Shown here: positions 51,601 through 59,825 of the stretch, in pieces
Numbering within the stretch: the first letter of the stretch is position 1
Layout: each line of letters opens with the position of its first letter
DNA from: Symbiodinium natans
Lineage: Eukaryota > Sar > Dinophyceae > Suessiales > Symbiodiniaceae
Direction: 5' to 3'
Assembly (NCBI GenBank): GCA_905221605.1
Contig: CAJNDS010000393.1
Coordinates: 1-64,000 of the forward strand
Length of the DNA: 64,000 bases
Notes under the pieces: model-generated
What the model saw: the letters and a program-made list of their open reading frames with translations, nothing else
Database searches by the model: none
What the model was told of the DNA's origin: nothing
Program-made: the position numbers and the translations under genes

Positions 51601-54031
51601 ACAACCGCCTACTCCAAATCAACCATCAACGCCACGGTTACCCGCAACACCACGACGGCGTGCAGCAGTCAAAAGACTCCTGGATCAAGCGCCAGAAGAG
51701 CCGGCAACCAAGACACCAACACCTTCAACACCACCAGCGCAGGAACCTCACCGACTACCGCCAGTTCCGTCACCGCTTCCTCACACACCGGTACCTTCGG
51801 AGTTTCCTTTCTCTCCTGAGTTTCCCTTTTCAGCTGAAGCAACGGGATCCGCGGAATTCGAGGTCTCTCATGATGACAGACCGACTTCGGTGCCTACCAC
51901 TTTGGAGGCTCCTACAGTTGAAAATCAACCTGAGACGGCAGGCGATGGCGCTGCCGAGAGCATGCAAGCCACGAGCACCGAGGAAGGACCTCTTCCTCAA
52001 GTTCCGGCTAAAAGACCACATGACGCACTACCAGCAAGCAAGCTCCACAACAAGAAGAACAAGGACTACCGCGCGACACTCCTTACTAACTTCATCCTCG
52101 ACAACCTCTTCGAGATCTACGGTCCAGACCACAGCTGGGACGGATCTCCTGAGTACAAAGATGGGCCTCCTTGCTTGGCCTTTCGATGTTCAGCAGCAAA
52201 GCTCGAGGAAGTGGAAGTGTCTTCTGATTCTTCAGACGACGAAGAGGGAGGACGCGCTACTACCTTGTCCAGGCAGGAGCGCAAGGCCATCGACAGGGAG
52301 ATACCTTGGAGGAGAATCATAGCCGACTTCCCCTCCAACGTGGTCGATCTCTACGTGCAAGCCAACAAGAAGGAGTTCACTTCGTGGACTTCTTGGAAGT
52401 CGATAAGGCCAGTTCCCCCTGACGAGGCTCAGCGGATACGGGCAGACCCGGTGCTTAGGCGCCGCATCATGCCATCGCGCAATGCCTACCGCGACAAGAA
52501 CAGGGGCGCTGGTCCAGACATCAAGGCAAAATGCCGTACAGTCATTCAGGGCTGTCATGATCCGGACCTTGGCTTGCTGGACAGATCCAGTCCAACGCCA
52601 ACGCGATTGGCTGAGTTCCTGATCTACGAGATCGCTTGCGCAGGCTACAACAGGAGACTGCAACGCAACCGAAAATCCTGGAAACTTTGGTCAGGCGATG
52701 TGTCGACGGCCTTCTTGCAAGGTCAGCCTCAGGCCCGAGACTTGCCGATCTTCATGAGGCCGCCTCGAGATGATATTCAACGAATGGCTCAGACCTTCTT
52801 GCGCGACCTCTACGAGGTTGTGGGAAACCTTTACGGCTTGTGCAACGCGCCGAGGACATGGATCAACCATATCGTGTCCAAACTCGTCAAAGCCAACTTC
52901 AAGAGGCATCGCCTGGACCACACCGTGTACTACAAGCTCGACGACGCAGGTGACCTTTTGGTCATCTTACTGTTCCACGTAGACGACTTCTTGGTCGCCT
53001 TTCGCCAGGACTACCAGTTCGACGAGCTGCTGAACATGTTCACATGGGGTCAGACCAATTTGCTTGACGATGGAGAGTTTGTCTTCAAGGGCAAGGAGGT
53101 CAAGCTCATCCAGGAGAAGGGCGAGTTCCGGATCAAGGTCACTCAGAAGGCCTTCATCAACGAGCTTGAGCAAGGCAAGCTACCTCGTGGACGTGCAGAC
53201 CAAGGTGACACCCTAACCAACGAAGAGTTCAAGGAGTACAGAAGCTGCGCAGGAAGTCTACAGTGGCTGGGCGGCACAACCAGACCAGACATCTCCGCGA
53301 CAGTTTCTTTGAGCAACCTTGGTCAGGAAAATGGACCGCAGCAGCTCAAAATGCTGTACGAATGCATCGACTACCTCAAAACCACCGCCGAGGAAGGACT
53401 CACCTTTTATGGTGTAAGCCTCAACTACGCGACCACGGTCATTGGCTACGGCGACTCCAGCTGGGCAAACGCTCCCGGTGGAAAGAGCCAGATGGGAGTG
53501 TTAGTTCTCCTCGCAGGCCCTGAGTGCAAGGATACCATCACCCGCGCCACGCTTGTTGATTGGAAAAGCTCGAGGAGCCCTAGGGTGACAAGGTCAACTC
53601 TTGCGTCCGAGGCGAATGCTATGGACGAGTGCGTCGATAGGTGCACGTTCTGCAACTCCTTCCTTTCTGAGCTCCTGGGTGGCTTCAAGGTTACGCCTGA
53701 GCAGCTCAAAACTACAGGAATGCTTCCTCAGTTGCAGATCACAGACTGTAAAAGTCTGTACGATGCCGTGATCTCCGATAACCCCTCGACGTCCGAGAAA
53801 CGGACAACAATATCGATTCGTTCGATACAGGACTACATCAGTCCCGAACAGGTACACTGGGTGCCAACTGACTTGATGCATGCTGATGTTCTAACCAAGC
53901 ACTCCACTACCCTTAGGGACAATTTCATCAAGTGGTTGCGCAACCCCACAGTACAGTTGAAGGAGTTGGTCCACCGAAAAGAAAAAGACATCAGTGTGAA
54001 TGTTCAGCTTAACTGTGCTTGCATTCGGTGA
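45683..54031 (+). CDS. Ty1/copia-type Gag-Pol polyprotein (2,782 aa)
   Basis: The frame is open from inside the 5' LTR (45596), but I place the start at ATG 45683, after the primer site. Order: CX2C-X15-CX2C zinc ribbon (45998-46066); Gag-like helical region (~46600-47130); acidic low-complexity stretch; CX2CX4HX6C knuckle (47558-47605); aspartic protease VVDTAC (Asp at 47888); integrase HHCC (His 50129 and 50144, Cys 50231 and 50240) and DDE (50324, 50501, 50669 in the motif AIERRN); reverse transcriptase with DVSTAF (52697) and VDD (52982); RNase H Asp 53453, Glu 53609, Asp 53744 and Asp 53885. Protease-integrase-RT-RNase H order defines copia. It is about twice the usual length. 48384-48986 is probably read out of frame (see findings). 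The stop lies inside the 3' LTR. Confidence 0.9.
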   Translation: MAAPRLRPPPRDEPDDIFDFIDMPGNNSEDPRADGAGHAVFENGMSGAPRVDLREPGSYGWTPSRPFPSAFPGFPNFPATTAPHNIGARAQGFSGGQFGEGPLWMCRACQSDDCRWDRTRDSWFCVRCGSDQIYDTSQPAVEETRHGTWTYQPRDRNSSASTSPRSSPSSASTWTRPGPRMSRTARLGPPGLPGGEGFDFEAREAAESETLTLDPCVTPSETSEQPGRLSRRQRRAKKQATAKESCKGEKTEDGELDDLQDTAKQLRKLLNKSKSDSDQASWSSLKGPERGVRWRGGTPPAPPKWQYSKDDLRAFSKFERKVGIWQLQVKPYMSEAEAALSLYCSLSGEAEEELEHIDLAKLYAKDGIAFLLEQLRGPLQAKQVYLKRKFLADFETVSRHNGEGMRSYVNRYHRAEKALLSIGINVTLTYDSESRGSRLLDRAKLTLEQQRMVLVGTNQSLHFDEIKNALVLQYPDHKPPPYVQGPPAKDQQQNPRAFPKGKGKGYKGAWSSSTSAPTTSSSSSAAGSARRVWVAEAESGPADEDSEFLDVIPEDGDGEEAEDHNDDEDDGEELVPDGDNDPEGAIQELMQVLTVTSKKLQSMTQGRKYRGAPRKSVEERKRSSSCSACGQIGHWAGDSECAVSAKGKPKGDAGKGSKSNTTSVNDKKGGAGTQKVFSVRHAGGHEVLYAFDPQQQCPQGPDDHPGQVHRSLVVFQSAAFECMTSASEMQGYCVVDTACQRSCCSRKWFDNQQALLQSFGLEAMFTRRCEAFQFGAGAPQRSSTCVYFPVAFEASHPLIALGASILNDLEIPFLASLSLLEKLNVVLDLCNRKAYIGLLDCTVDLFLVQGHLCLKNSEYPADVQFVWEEQDTHDCEFLCDSSKCFVSKLSKDNHEESAARERALNLVQNVGNSPGMACELASHGQGTSADDGASRVYGSSCNKTWAGKASPGKPRRWHGKGHGHQEEAEAGANDCPHALPALEHEAPRQRTGPLHNVRGLPMSMEVGRRRRWCNPWVALSSVIQIACASLAFGRHGPGSLVDSGNSVVPNDFRGVSEDEGAADFGDFSLRVPWNAGRDHSDPRQRQRGDPGLRLGPGAEPLISGSGPAPLKKGQWKRAMHNADKSLQLLSGEVEMYNQWPGDLHLGHRADLLEVFWDGAAATSCFNYSLASRAETFGLSFVNLQGLELDKSSELLLQIVLQIKPRVLFVHRAANQPVQVKIAVQKCCELQVHHEGKFIVDFSSDFHEDASGVLLKIQELHDVCEVSFADNQYNEAGKRSFVTNCRCLLQAHETGDIAETMLCCIQNEVRMLCPWKFDEHVHEVWYAPPVDAPEEWLSLLESLEKRLGKSRYFYLSDDSKEMQQLRQLVPWELTRAQVYAQPVTRRMPADVPFTHRGAAMILNNGQLSIESEDLNEVRQPRLRFETPVRTAVFFYGIAEDDKAQQTAKGDTPDVHVPGLRTDISFPEMPDSIPKEVRSAVARLHINAGHPPRQELVRLLAAHGSINAAVLTALEHLKCGTCERARVPLKPRPASVPEFVGQFAEQLQADLFYVRDLSSTNHALLGVTCLATKLYQAAILESRDPQVVLNEFDRLWLRPYGYPLFMSVDADGAFEGVFQQHLQESGVLMNTVPADGHHQIGAIERRNAIFRSVLERLIDQNGVVNRDQMEMCISAAIWAVNTSIHTRGRSSMQAVFGKLPRFPGDLLSDSAALATSDYHLLAEQLRSQACQVVSEMAASSVIRRALLRKTATSRARVNELLPGSMVAYWRWNLKARGRKRGGYILGRLVVKDDKNAWVQSGGSLVQVTHEQLRPAIGVEMWTPSPTDVKMLKDAGKLLRAGLWDDGRQAGPPLDEPLEPVVHAPQEPVSEAQNEQQELGQYQLPPGRQQTLQEPDPQQVSQQADALALPIAGRQAEPQADETATGANVQIFSPRYQQQNIWQLGEEQQARPGAKARSRSRGQSTALPLTPKQRQIQPPTPNQPSTPRLPATPRRRAAVKRLLDQAPEEPATKTPTPSTPPAQEPHRLPPVPSPLPHTPVPSEFPFSPEFPFSAEATGSAEFEVSHDDRPTSVPTTLEAPTVENQPETAGDGAAESMQATSTEEGPLPQVPAKRPHDALPASKLHNKKNKDYRATLLTNFILDNLFEIYGPDHSWDGSPEYKDGPPCLAFRCSAAKLEEVEVSSDSSDDEEGGRATTLSRQERKAIDREIPWRRIIADFPSNVVDLYVQANKKEFTSWTSWKSIRPVPPDEAQRIRADPVLRRRIMPSRNAYRDKNRGAGPDIKAKCRTVIQGCHDPDLGLLDRSSPTPTRLAEFLIYEIACAGYNRRLQRNRKSWKLWSGDVSTAFLQGQPQARDLPIFMRPPRDDIQRMAQTFLRDLYEVVGNLYGLCNAPRTWINHIVSKLVKANFKRHRLDHTVYYKLDDAGDLLVILLFHVDDFLVAFRQDYQFDELLNMFTWGQTNLLDDGEFVFKGKEVKLIQEKGEFRIKVTQKAFINELEQGKLPRGRADQGDTLTNEEFKEYRSCAGSLQWLGGTTRPDISATVSLSNLGQENGPQQLKMLYECIDYLKTTAEEGLTFYGVSLNYATTVIGYGDSSWANAPGGKSQMGVLVLLAGPECKDTITRATLVDWKSSRSPRVTRSTLASEANAMDECVDRCTFCNSFLSELLGGFKVTPEQLKTTGMLPQLQITDCKSLYDAVISDNPSTSEKRTTISIRSIQDYISPEQVHWVPTDLMHADVLTKHSTTLRDNFIKWLRNPTVQLKELVHRKEKDISVNVQLNCACIR
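53976..53988 (+). promoter_or_regulatory. polypurine tract
   Basis: GAAAAGAAAAAGA six bases before the 3' LTR, overlapping the polyprotein frame; the expected plus-strand priming site. Confidence 0.7.
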
Positions 54032-54165
54032 ACCAATCACTTCCGAAACCGCAGCGGATCCCTTGAGCTCAGATCTCTTTGAGCCGTTGAGAGCCCTCCG
54101 GCAGAAAAGGCGTCGCGTGGGCGCATGTGCATTTGCAGCTGAAGCTCCATCTTCGCTTCCTTAAG
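53995..54165 (+). repeat. 3' long terminal repeat of the copia element
   Basis: Matches the 5' LTR with no difference seen. The last 12 residues and the TGA of the polyprotein (to 54031) are LTR sequence. TTTAGGG-type repeats resume directly after it, the same class of DNA as before the 5' LTR. Confidence 0.85.
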
Positions 54166-54408
54166 ACAGGGTTCAGGGTTTAGGGTTTAGGGTTCAGGGT
54201 TTAGGGTTTAGGGTTCAGGATTTAGGGTTTTGGGTTTAGGGTTGAGGGTTCAGGGTTGAGGGCTTAGGGCTTAGGGTTCAGGGTTCAGGGTTTAGGGTTT
54301 CGGGTTTAGGGCTTAGGGCTTAGGGGAAAAAAGGGGAAGAGACAGCGCTGCAACTAGGAGTTGAGGGTTAAGTTAAGTTCGTTTTTTGTTTCTCGAAGGG
54401 TCGTTCAG

Positions 54409-54447
54409 GATCCGCCAATGAGTCTGAAGCTATTTTCAGGCAGCAGG
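54409..54447 (+). CDS. predicted exon after the copia-containing intron
   Basis: After GTCGTTCAG, two bases complete the codon left at 45441, then SANESEAIFRQQA. It runs directly into CCCTAAA-like DNA. A GC donor is possible. Confidence 0.4.
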
Positions 54448-54752
54448 CCCCAAACCCTAAGCCCGAAGCCCTAAACCCTCAAACCCTAAACCCTCAAACC
54501 CTAAACCCTAAACCCTAAACCCTAAACCCAAAACCTTTGCAACCCTAACTTCAAACCCTAAGCCTTAACGCCTTCAAGTAAAAGGTGCATGTAGAGTGCA
54601 GGGCTTAGGATATCAATCATGCGTTTTTTTTTGCCATTAGGAGAGGTTTAAGCTTTTTGGGTTTCCTGGTTTTGTAGGAGTACACATATACATAGTACAT
54701 AATGTATATATATATATATGTACGTGTGTGTATACTTGGCCTGCTACTGCAG

Positions 54753-54799
54753 AGGACGACCAGCACAACGACAAGGACCTGCCCGGATTGCGTCCCTAA
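54753..54799 (+). CDS. predicted terminal exon
   Basis: After TGCTACTGCAG and two bases, reads DDQHNDKDLPGLRP and TAA. Acidic C terminus. May end the gene that contains the copia intron; the junction with 54447 is not resolved. Confidence 0.45.
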
Positions 54800-55310
54800 G
54801 CCTTAGACCCTAAACCCGTGCCCGGAGAGTCCCACTGCGTAGGGTTTTGGGCCGAAGGGTCCCTCAACCCTCTACCCAATTTGGGGACAACTCGTGCATT
54901 CGCTTGCCCGCCGCTCTGTGTGAGTAGGCAGCCGGCACACTTCTCACGGCGCTGGACCTTCAACATACCATAAGCCTAAAGGCCCCAAAGGTCCTAGAGG
55001 CCCTAAAGGCCCTAAAGGCCCTCCCTAAAGGCCCTAAAAACCCTAAACCCTACAACCCTAAACCCCTAAACCCCTAAACCCAAACCCCGAAAACCCTAAA
55101 CCCCTAAAACCCTAAACCCTAAAAAACCGAAACCCTAAACCCCTAAATCCCTAAACCCCAAACCCCTAAAACCCTAAACCCCTAAAACCCTAAACCCTTA
55201 AAACCCGAAATGCTAAACCCTAAAACCCTAAACCCCTAAACCCTAAACCCGAAACCCTAAACCCTAAACCCTAAAACCCTAAAACCCTAAACCCGAGACT
55301 CCCCAGATCC
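54800..55310. repeat. degenerate CCCTAAA/CCCCTAAA DNA
   Basis: Unique sequence to 54960, then GGCCCTAAA units and mixed CCCTAAA, CCCCTAAA and AACCCTAAAA words up to the next exon. Confidence 0.7.
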
Positions 55311-55317
55311 CGCGCAG

Positions 55318-55383
55318 GAGCCCGTGGTGGAGCGGGCGCTGGAGCTCCTGCCCCATGCCGACGCCCCAACCAAGAAGCTTGGG
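55318..55383 (+). CDS. predicted exon, 22 codons
   Basis: After CGCGCAG reads EPVVERALELLPHADAPTKK, LG and leaves at GTTACGG in phase zero. The next acceptor (TTTCCAG, 55627) would continue as ADEMVRG in phase; a different frame there reads MKWFVGRMVHDRVRLEDRAC then TGA. Confidence 0.5.
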
Positions 55384-55424
55384 GTTACGGTTTCTCTTGC
55401 CTATATATATTTAAACCCTAAAGG

Positions 55425-55600
55425 CAGCAAATCGACCGGCCCTGTTGGTCACTGGCCTTGGGGCCAATCCTTGCAGATCGACCGGCCCTGTTGGGCACTC
55501 AAGGGTCTGGCCTTGTCCTGGCGCCCGCGCGCGCGCGCGCGGCCTTGGGCTTGGCCTTGCCCACGGCAAATCGACCGGCCCTGTTGGGCACTCAAGCCCC
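55425..55600. repeat. three copies of a 26-base GC-rich unit in an intron
   Basis: ATCGACCGGCCCTGTTGG plus GCACTCAAG occurs at about 55431, 55478 and 55570, with a CGCG run between the second and third. Confidence 0.8.
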
Positions 55601-55626
55601 CTCCCCCCCCCTGGCTCCCTTTCCAG

Positions 55627-55692
55627 GCCGATGAAATGGTTCGTGGGTAGGATGGTCCATGACAGAGTGAGGTTGGAGGACAGGGCTTGCTG
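55627..55692 (+). CDS. predicted exon, two possible frames
   Basis: Acceptor TTTCCAG. The frame in phase with 55383 reads ADEMVR and leaves at GTAGG. The longest frame reads PMKWFVGRMVHDRVRLEDRA, C and TGA. I cannot decide. Confidence 0.35.
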
Positions 55693-55805
55693 ATGAAAAA
55701 TGTAAACTTTTTGTTTCTCAATGTTTTGGGATTCTCTGGGTGGGTGGGTTTTTTCCGAGAGCCCAAACAGCGGCTCTACTGGAGATTGCTCGACCCGGAG
55801 CTGCT

Positions 55806-55980
55806 GAACCCTAAACCCTAAACCCTAAACCCTAAACCCTAAACCCTAAACCCTAAACCCTAAACCCTAAACCCTAAACCCTAAACCCTAAACCCTAAAC
55901 CCTAAACCCTAAACCCTAAACCCTAAACCCTAAACCCCAAACCCTAAACCCTAAACCCTAAACCCTAAACCCTAAACCCA
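55806..55980. repeat. uniform CCCTAAA array
   Basis: About 25 units. The island just before it (55770-55805) is open in all frames, for example RLYWRLLDPELL. Confidence 0.95.
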
Positions 55981-56018
55981 ACACACGTCGCCTGCTCCGC
56001 CGTATGCCTGCGGCTCAG

Positions 56019-56080
56019 CGGGCCGATAGAAAGAAGCAGGGAGGGGCATCCCAGAGGCTGGGCCCTTCTCTTGTGACTAG
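56019..56080 (+). CDS. predicted exon, basic
   Basis: After CGGCTCAG reads RADRKKQGGASQRLGPSLVT and runs to a TTTAGGG array at 56086. The frame is open upstream to 55985 as RRLLRRMPAAQ, so the left border may be further left. Confidence 0.45.
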
Positions 56081-56085
56081 TCTAG

Positions 56086-56216
56086 GGTTTAGTGTTTAGG
56101 GTTAGGGTTTAGGGTTTAGGGTTTAGGGTTTAGGGTTTAGGGTTTAGGGTTTAGGGTTTAGGGTTTAGGGTTTAGGGTTTAGGGTTTAGGGTTTAGGGTT
56201 TAGAGTTTAGAGTTAT
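56086..56216. repeat. TTTAGGG array
   Basis: About 17 uniform units following the 56019 exon. Confidence 0.95.
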
Positions 56217-56453
56217 TAGTTATGAGGGTTTAGGGTTATTAGGGTTTAGGGTTGTTAGGGCTTAGGGCTTAGGGTTTAGGCACCCCCAAATGCGATAGCC
56301 CTGATGACCCCCAAGAAGGGTACCCCTATTTTGGGAAATCCCCAGAGGAAGTTTAGGGTTCAGGGCGAGGGGGTATGTAGGGGAGAGGGTGTCAAGGGAC
56401 CATATTCTCTTGTTGAGGCTTATGACTTTCGCATGAACGTTGTTCTTTTTCAG

Positions 56454-56492
56454 GTCTGATGTTACACGCCACCGCGGATCCTTATCTGTGTG
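56454..56492 (+). CDS. possible short exon
   Basis: After TTCTTTTTCAG, one base then SDVTRHRGSLSV and a GTAGGTGC donor. A good pyrimidine tract is the main support. Confidence 0.3.
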
Positions 56493-57250
56493 GTAGGTGC
56501 TGTGGGATACTGGCGGGTGTATGTATGGCGTGCCCTTTTAGGAGATACTAGTTTCTAGCAAGTAGCACACGCGCTAGTTCACATAGTCGCGAGATGCCGC
56601 AAGTGGTCCCTTGGATTCAAGAAGCTACCCCATAAAGTCTACATGGGGTCATGATAGCCAAAACTCTCTTTGCCCCCTAAACCCTAAACTCGTGCGGATG
56701 GGCGAATCTCTGAACCTTAAACTAAAAACCCAAAAAACCCTAGAAAAGAATCCTAAAAAACCTCAAAACCCTAAACAACCCCAAAACACCCGAAAACCCA
56801 AAAAACCCGAAACAACCCTAAAAACCCTAGAAACCCAAACCCTCTAAATCAAAGGTCAAGAGGTTTCGGAGTTCACCCTTTCCCTAGCTGCTGAGGGATT
56901 CGGGCCCGGAAGCTGCGTGCTGAACTGCTTAGGAGTAGTGTTTAGGGTTTATAGGGTATAGGGCTTAGGGTTTAGGGTTTGGGAATCCAACGCCTTAAGC
57001 AAATACCCCTTTAACAGTTCAGGATTTAGGAGGCCTTCCCAGCTTTCGACTCCCAAACATACCCCCCCCCATACCCTAAACATCCCTTAGACATTTAGTG
57101 TATTCCTAAACCCGAAACCCTAAACCCCAAACCCTAAACCCCAAACCCTAAACCCGAAACCCTAAACCCTGGGTTCAGGGTTCAGGGTTTAGGCACCTGC
57201 CTATCAACTTCGACTCGAAGCTCCCCCCCCCCCCCCTCTCCCCCCGTGCA
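56493..57250. other. unique and degenerate CCCTAAA DNA; one possible exon
   Basis: 56894-56930 could be a short exon (GFGPGSCVLNCLG). 57107-57194 is CCCTAAA passing into GGGTTTAGG through CCCTGGGTTCAGGG, a palindromic C-to-G switch with no unique island between. A C homopolymer follows. Confidence 0.4.
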
Positions 57251-57251
57251 G

Positions 57252-57357
57252 GCAGATTCGCGAGCAACTCCAAAACAAAGCAGCCCGGCTGGCAGCCATT
57301 GTGCAAGTTGAGTGGGTGTCATGGAGAGTCCCCACGGTTCCGCCCCTAAAACTTTGA
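57252..57357 (+). CDS. predicted terminal exon, helical
   Basis: After CCCGTGCAG and one base, reads QIREQLQNKAARLAAIVQVE then WVSWRVPTVPPLKL and TGA. The first half has coiled-coil character. No family was recognised. Confidence 0.5.
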
Positions 57358-57769
57358 AACGCAAAACAAGTGGGGGCGGGGGTAAGTATCGCTGGACCCG
57401 AATCCAGTTTAGGAGGTGAGTTGGTCGAGGCCCAAGCCCTCAAAGGCGGATCATCGGCCCTTTTTACAGTCTGGGTCTACGAATTACTTTTCTGATTCAT
57501 AACGTAACGGACACCAGTTTCGGTCTGTATTGCAGTATACTCTGTACTTTCCTCGTACTACTGTACCAAAAGGGCCGGCAACATCGATCAGTCCCGAAAT
57601 CGCAAGCCCTGATTCCTAAGGTCCTACCTAAAGGCTCTAAACCCCAAATCCTAAAACTTAAGCCCTAAACCCTAAACTCTAGTGTGGGTTGCTTTCGGAG
57701 GTTCGTTGCCGCTCATCGTATCGAACACAAACCTAAACCCCACGCCCCTAAACCCTAAACCCTACAGTA

Positions 57770-57828
57770 AACCCTAGACCCTAGACCCTAGACCCTAGAC
57801 CCTAGACCCTAGACCCTAAACCCTAAAC
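57770..57828. repeat. CCCTAGA array
   Basis: Seven CCCTAGA units passing into CCCTAAA: another homogenised variant. Confidence 0.85.
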
Positions 57829-57859
57829 CCTAAACCCCGCGCCCCTACATTGGCCGAGG

Positions 57860-57943
57860 ATGATGCGCTCCGGGTCCAGGTTTGGCGTGCTGCTGGCCGC
57901 TCTCTTACTCGCCGCGCAGAGCTCAGCCAGTCTTCCTTGCTGA
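57860..57943 (+). CDS. predicted first exon with signal peptide
   Basis: ATG at 57860 gives MMRSGSRFGVLLAALLLAAQ then SSASLPC. Basic N-region, hydrophobic core and small-residue cleavage context indicate secretion. The frame stops at TGA 57941, so a donor must lie earlier (a GC donor in CCTTGCTGAA is possible) or this is a tiny peptide. CCCTAAA left, TTTAGGG right. Confidence 0.45.
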   Translation: MMRSGSRFGVLLAALLLAAQSSASLPC

Positions 57944-58139
57944 ACGGGTTTAGGGTTGGGGCGGGTGGGGGGGGGGGGGACCCTAAACCCTAAAGCCTAA
58001 ACCCTAAACCCTAAACCCTAAACCCTAAACCCTAAACCCTAAACCCTAAACCCTGAACCCTAGGAATTATGCAGTGTCATACACAGAGACACACACCCGA
58101 ACTCTGAAAACCTAGGACATGGGTCTGGCACTTGCTTTC

Positions 58140-58260
58140 AACGAAACTCTGCCTCCGTCTCTAACCCACTCTTAGTCTGTCTGCCTCTCTCTCTCTCTCT
58201 CGATCTCTCTCTTTCCTCTCTCTCTCTCTCCTCGCGCGCGTTCACTCGCGCGCACAAGAG
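58140..58260. repeat. CT-rich microsatellite
   Basis: CTCTCT runs with CGCGCG, acting as a long pyrimidine tract before the acceptor at 58262-58263. Confidence 0.8.
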
Positions 58261-58263
58261 CAG

Positions 58264-58404
58264 AGGCTTCGGGTGTTTCAGCATGCGCGCAGCAAGGTGC
58301 TCGTGAAGCGTGTCTATGCCGCGGAGCTCGCCTCTTTTGAAGGCCCGTCCGCCGACAGGCGGGAATCCTTGCGCTTCTTCGGCTCAGGGCTTAGAGCATC
58401 TTAG
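58264..58404 (+). CDS. predicted exon, basic
   Basis: After AGAGCAG reads RLRVFQHARSKVLVKRVYAA, ELASFEGPSADRRESLRFFG, SGLRAS and TAG, or leaves shortly before it (GC donor in TCAGGGCTTAG gives matching phase with the next exon). Clearly protein-like over 40 residues. Confidence 0.55.
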   Translation, partial: RLRVFQHARSKVLVKRVYAAELASFEGPSADRRESLRFFGSGLRAS

Positions 58405-58542
58405 GGGATCTATAGTATGGCCTTTTGTTTCAGGTAATACGCTCCGAGAATCGAGCTCGCTGAGAATTGCTCTGCAGCCCCCAAACCCTAAACCCTGAAC
58501 CCTAAACCCTAAACCCCAAACCCAAAACCCTAAACCCTCCAG

Positions 58543-58615
58543 CCAGGGCCCTGCTGTCACCGGCAAGCGTGCCGATCGGGTGGGCGACACTGTGGGACCC
58601 GGAGAACTGAGGCAG
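58543..58615 (+). CDS. predicted exon with consensus donor
   Basis: After CCCTCCAG and one base, reads QGPAVTGKRADRVGDTVGPG then ELRQ and ends CAG|GTGAGA, the best canonical donor in the window. Confidence 0.55.
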
Positions 58616-58805
58616 GTGAGATTTGGCAGCTCAGACCGCTGCGGTTAAACGTTTGGCTTCAGGGTTGAGGGTTTAAGGTTTCGGGTTTAGGGTTTGCGGT
58701 TTAGGGTTTAGGGTTCAGAGACTAGGGTTTCCGGTTTAGGGTTCCATGCTTCCTGTGGCTTACCTTGGGCCGGGGTCCCAGTTTGAAGACATCGGCTGAT
58801 CAAGA

Positions 58806-59026
58806 GTGAAGACGAGGTCCAGTCAACCCATGTCGCATCGTCACTGGATCGCCGATATCTTACATGTAGGTGTCCGGCTCAGAAGACAGCTAAGCCGTCA
58901 AAGCGCGCTTGTACATATCACAGCATCGTCATGGGCTGGCCAGAGCCGGCCGTCATGGCAATTTAGGAACAAAGGGACGGTTCCAGTGGTGAAGACTGGG
59001 GCATCAGATGGCAGATTTCTTGTCCG
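58806..59026 (+). CDS. predicted exon, ~73 residues
   Basis: Open frame reading SHRHWIADILHVGVRLRRQL, SRQSALVHITASSWAGQSRP, SWQFRNKGTVPVVKTGASDG and RFLVR, then a GTTAGGGTG donor. The left border is uncertain. No family was recognised. Confidence 0.5.
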
Positions 59027-59029
59027 AGT

Positions 59030-59745
59030 TAGGGTGTGGGGTTTGGGATACATCTCGTTTAGGGTTTCGGGTTTAGGGGTTAGGGTTTGGGACACATCTC
59101 GTCACTGGCATGCCACCTGTACAGTAGTTTGAGCGTCTTATGAACCGAAACAGCGCCCCCGGAAGCGGTCCGGCTTTGAAGGACTGTGCGCGAAAAAAAA
59201 GCAGCTGCCTCCAAAACCCTAAACCTTAAACCCTAAACCCTGAACCCTGAACCCTAAACCCTAAACCCTCAACCCTAAACGGCATGCATGGGGCTAGGGT
59301 TGATATTGCTTCTAGCTCGGGGCTTGAGGTGTAAGGCCTCAAGGGTTTGCTGCAATGCCCCAAACCTCCGACACCCTAAACATGGATTAGGTTCCCTTTC
59401 TGGTCCTTTTCAGGCTTCCTTTTATGTCCTAACTCGAACTGGCAAGCAAGCCGCCTAGACCCTGAACTCCAAGCTCTACATCCCAGAGCCCTAAACCCGA
59501 AGTTTCGGGGTTAGGGGCTGGGGTTTCAGCCGCGGGTCAGGGTTTAGGATGTAGGGCGGTTTAGGGAACCCTGAAGCCGAACCCCACCCCCCTCCGCCCC
59601 ACCCCCCTCTTTCCCTCTCCAAGCGCTCAGAAAAAATCCCCCACCCCCCTCCCCCCTTTAGGGTTTAGGGTTTAGGGTTTAGGGTTTAGGGTTTAGGGTT
59701 TAGGGCCCCCCCCTGGCCCCTCCTAGCTTTTGTTTACATGCGCCT
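59030..59745. other. telomere-like repeats and unique DNA, no firm gene
   Basis: TTTAGGG-like to 59100, CCCTAAA at 59213-59280, a C-rich stretch at 59580-59660, and a TTTAGGG array at 59657-59704. A possible short exon after CTTTGAAG at 59180. Confidence 0.5.
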
Positions 59746-59748
59746 GAG

Positions 59749-59805
59749 GACCTCATGGTGGGGCGCTACCGGAGACTGATGCGCGCTCAGGCGCGAGGGA
59801 GCTGA
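59749..59805 (+). CDS. predicted terminal exon, 18 codons
   Basis: After TGCGCCTGAG reads DLMVGRYRRLMRAQARGS and TGA. Highly basic C terminus. Confidence 0.45.
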   Translation, partial: DLMVGRYRRLMRAQARGS

Positions 59806-59825
59806 GGCATGCCATTTGGTTGGGG

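Larger units (their letters stand above)
45464..54165 (+). mobile_element. full-length Ty1/copia LTR retrotransposon
   Basis: 8.7 kb with LTRs, primer site, one long polyprotein frame and polypurine tract. Inserted in the 5' TTTAGGG/TTTGGGG part of an intron. Seemingly identical LTRs imply a recent insertion. Confidence 0.9.
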
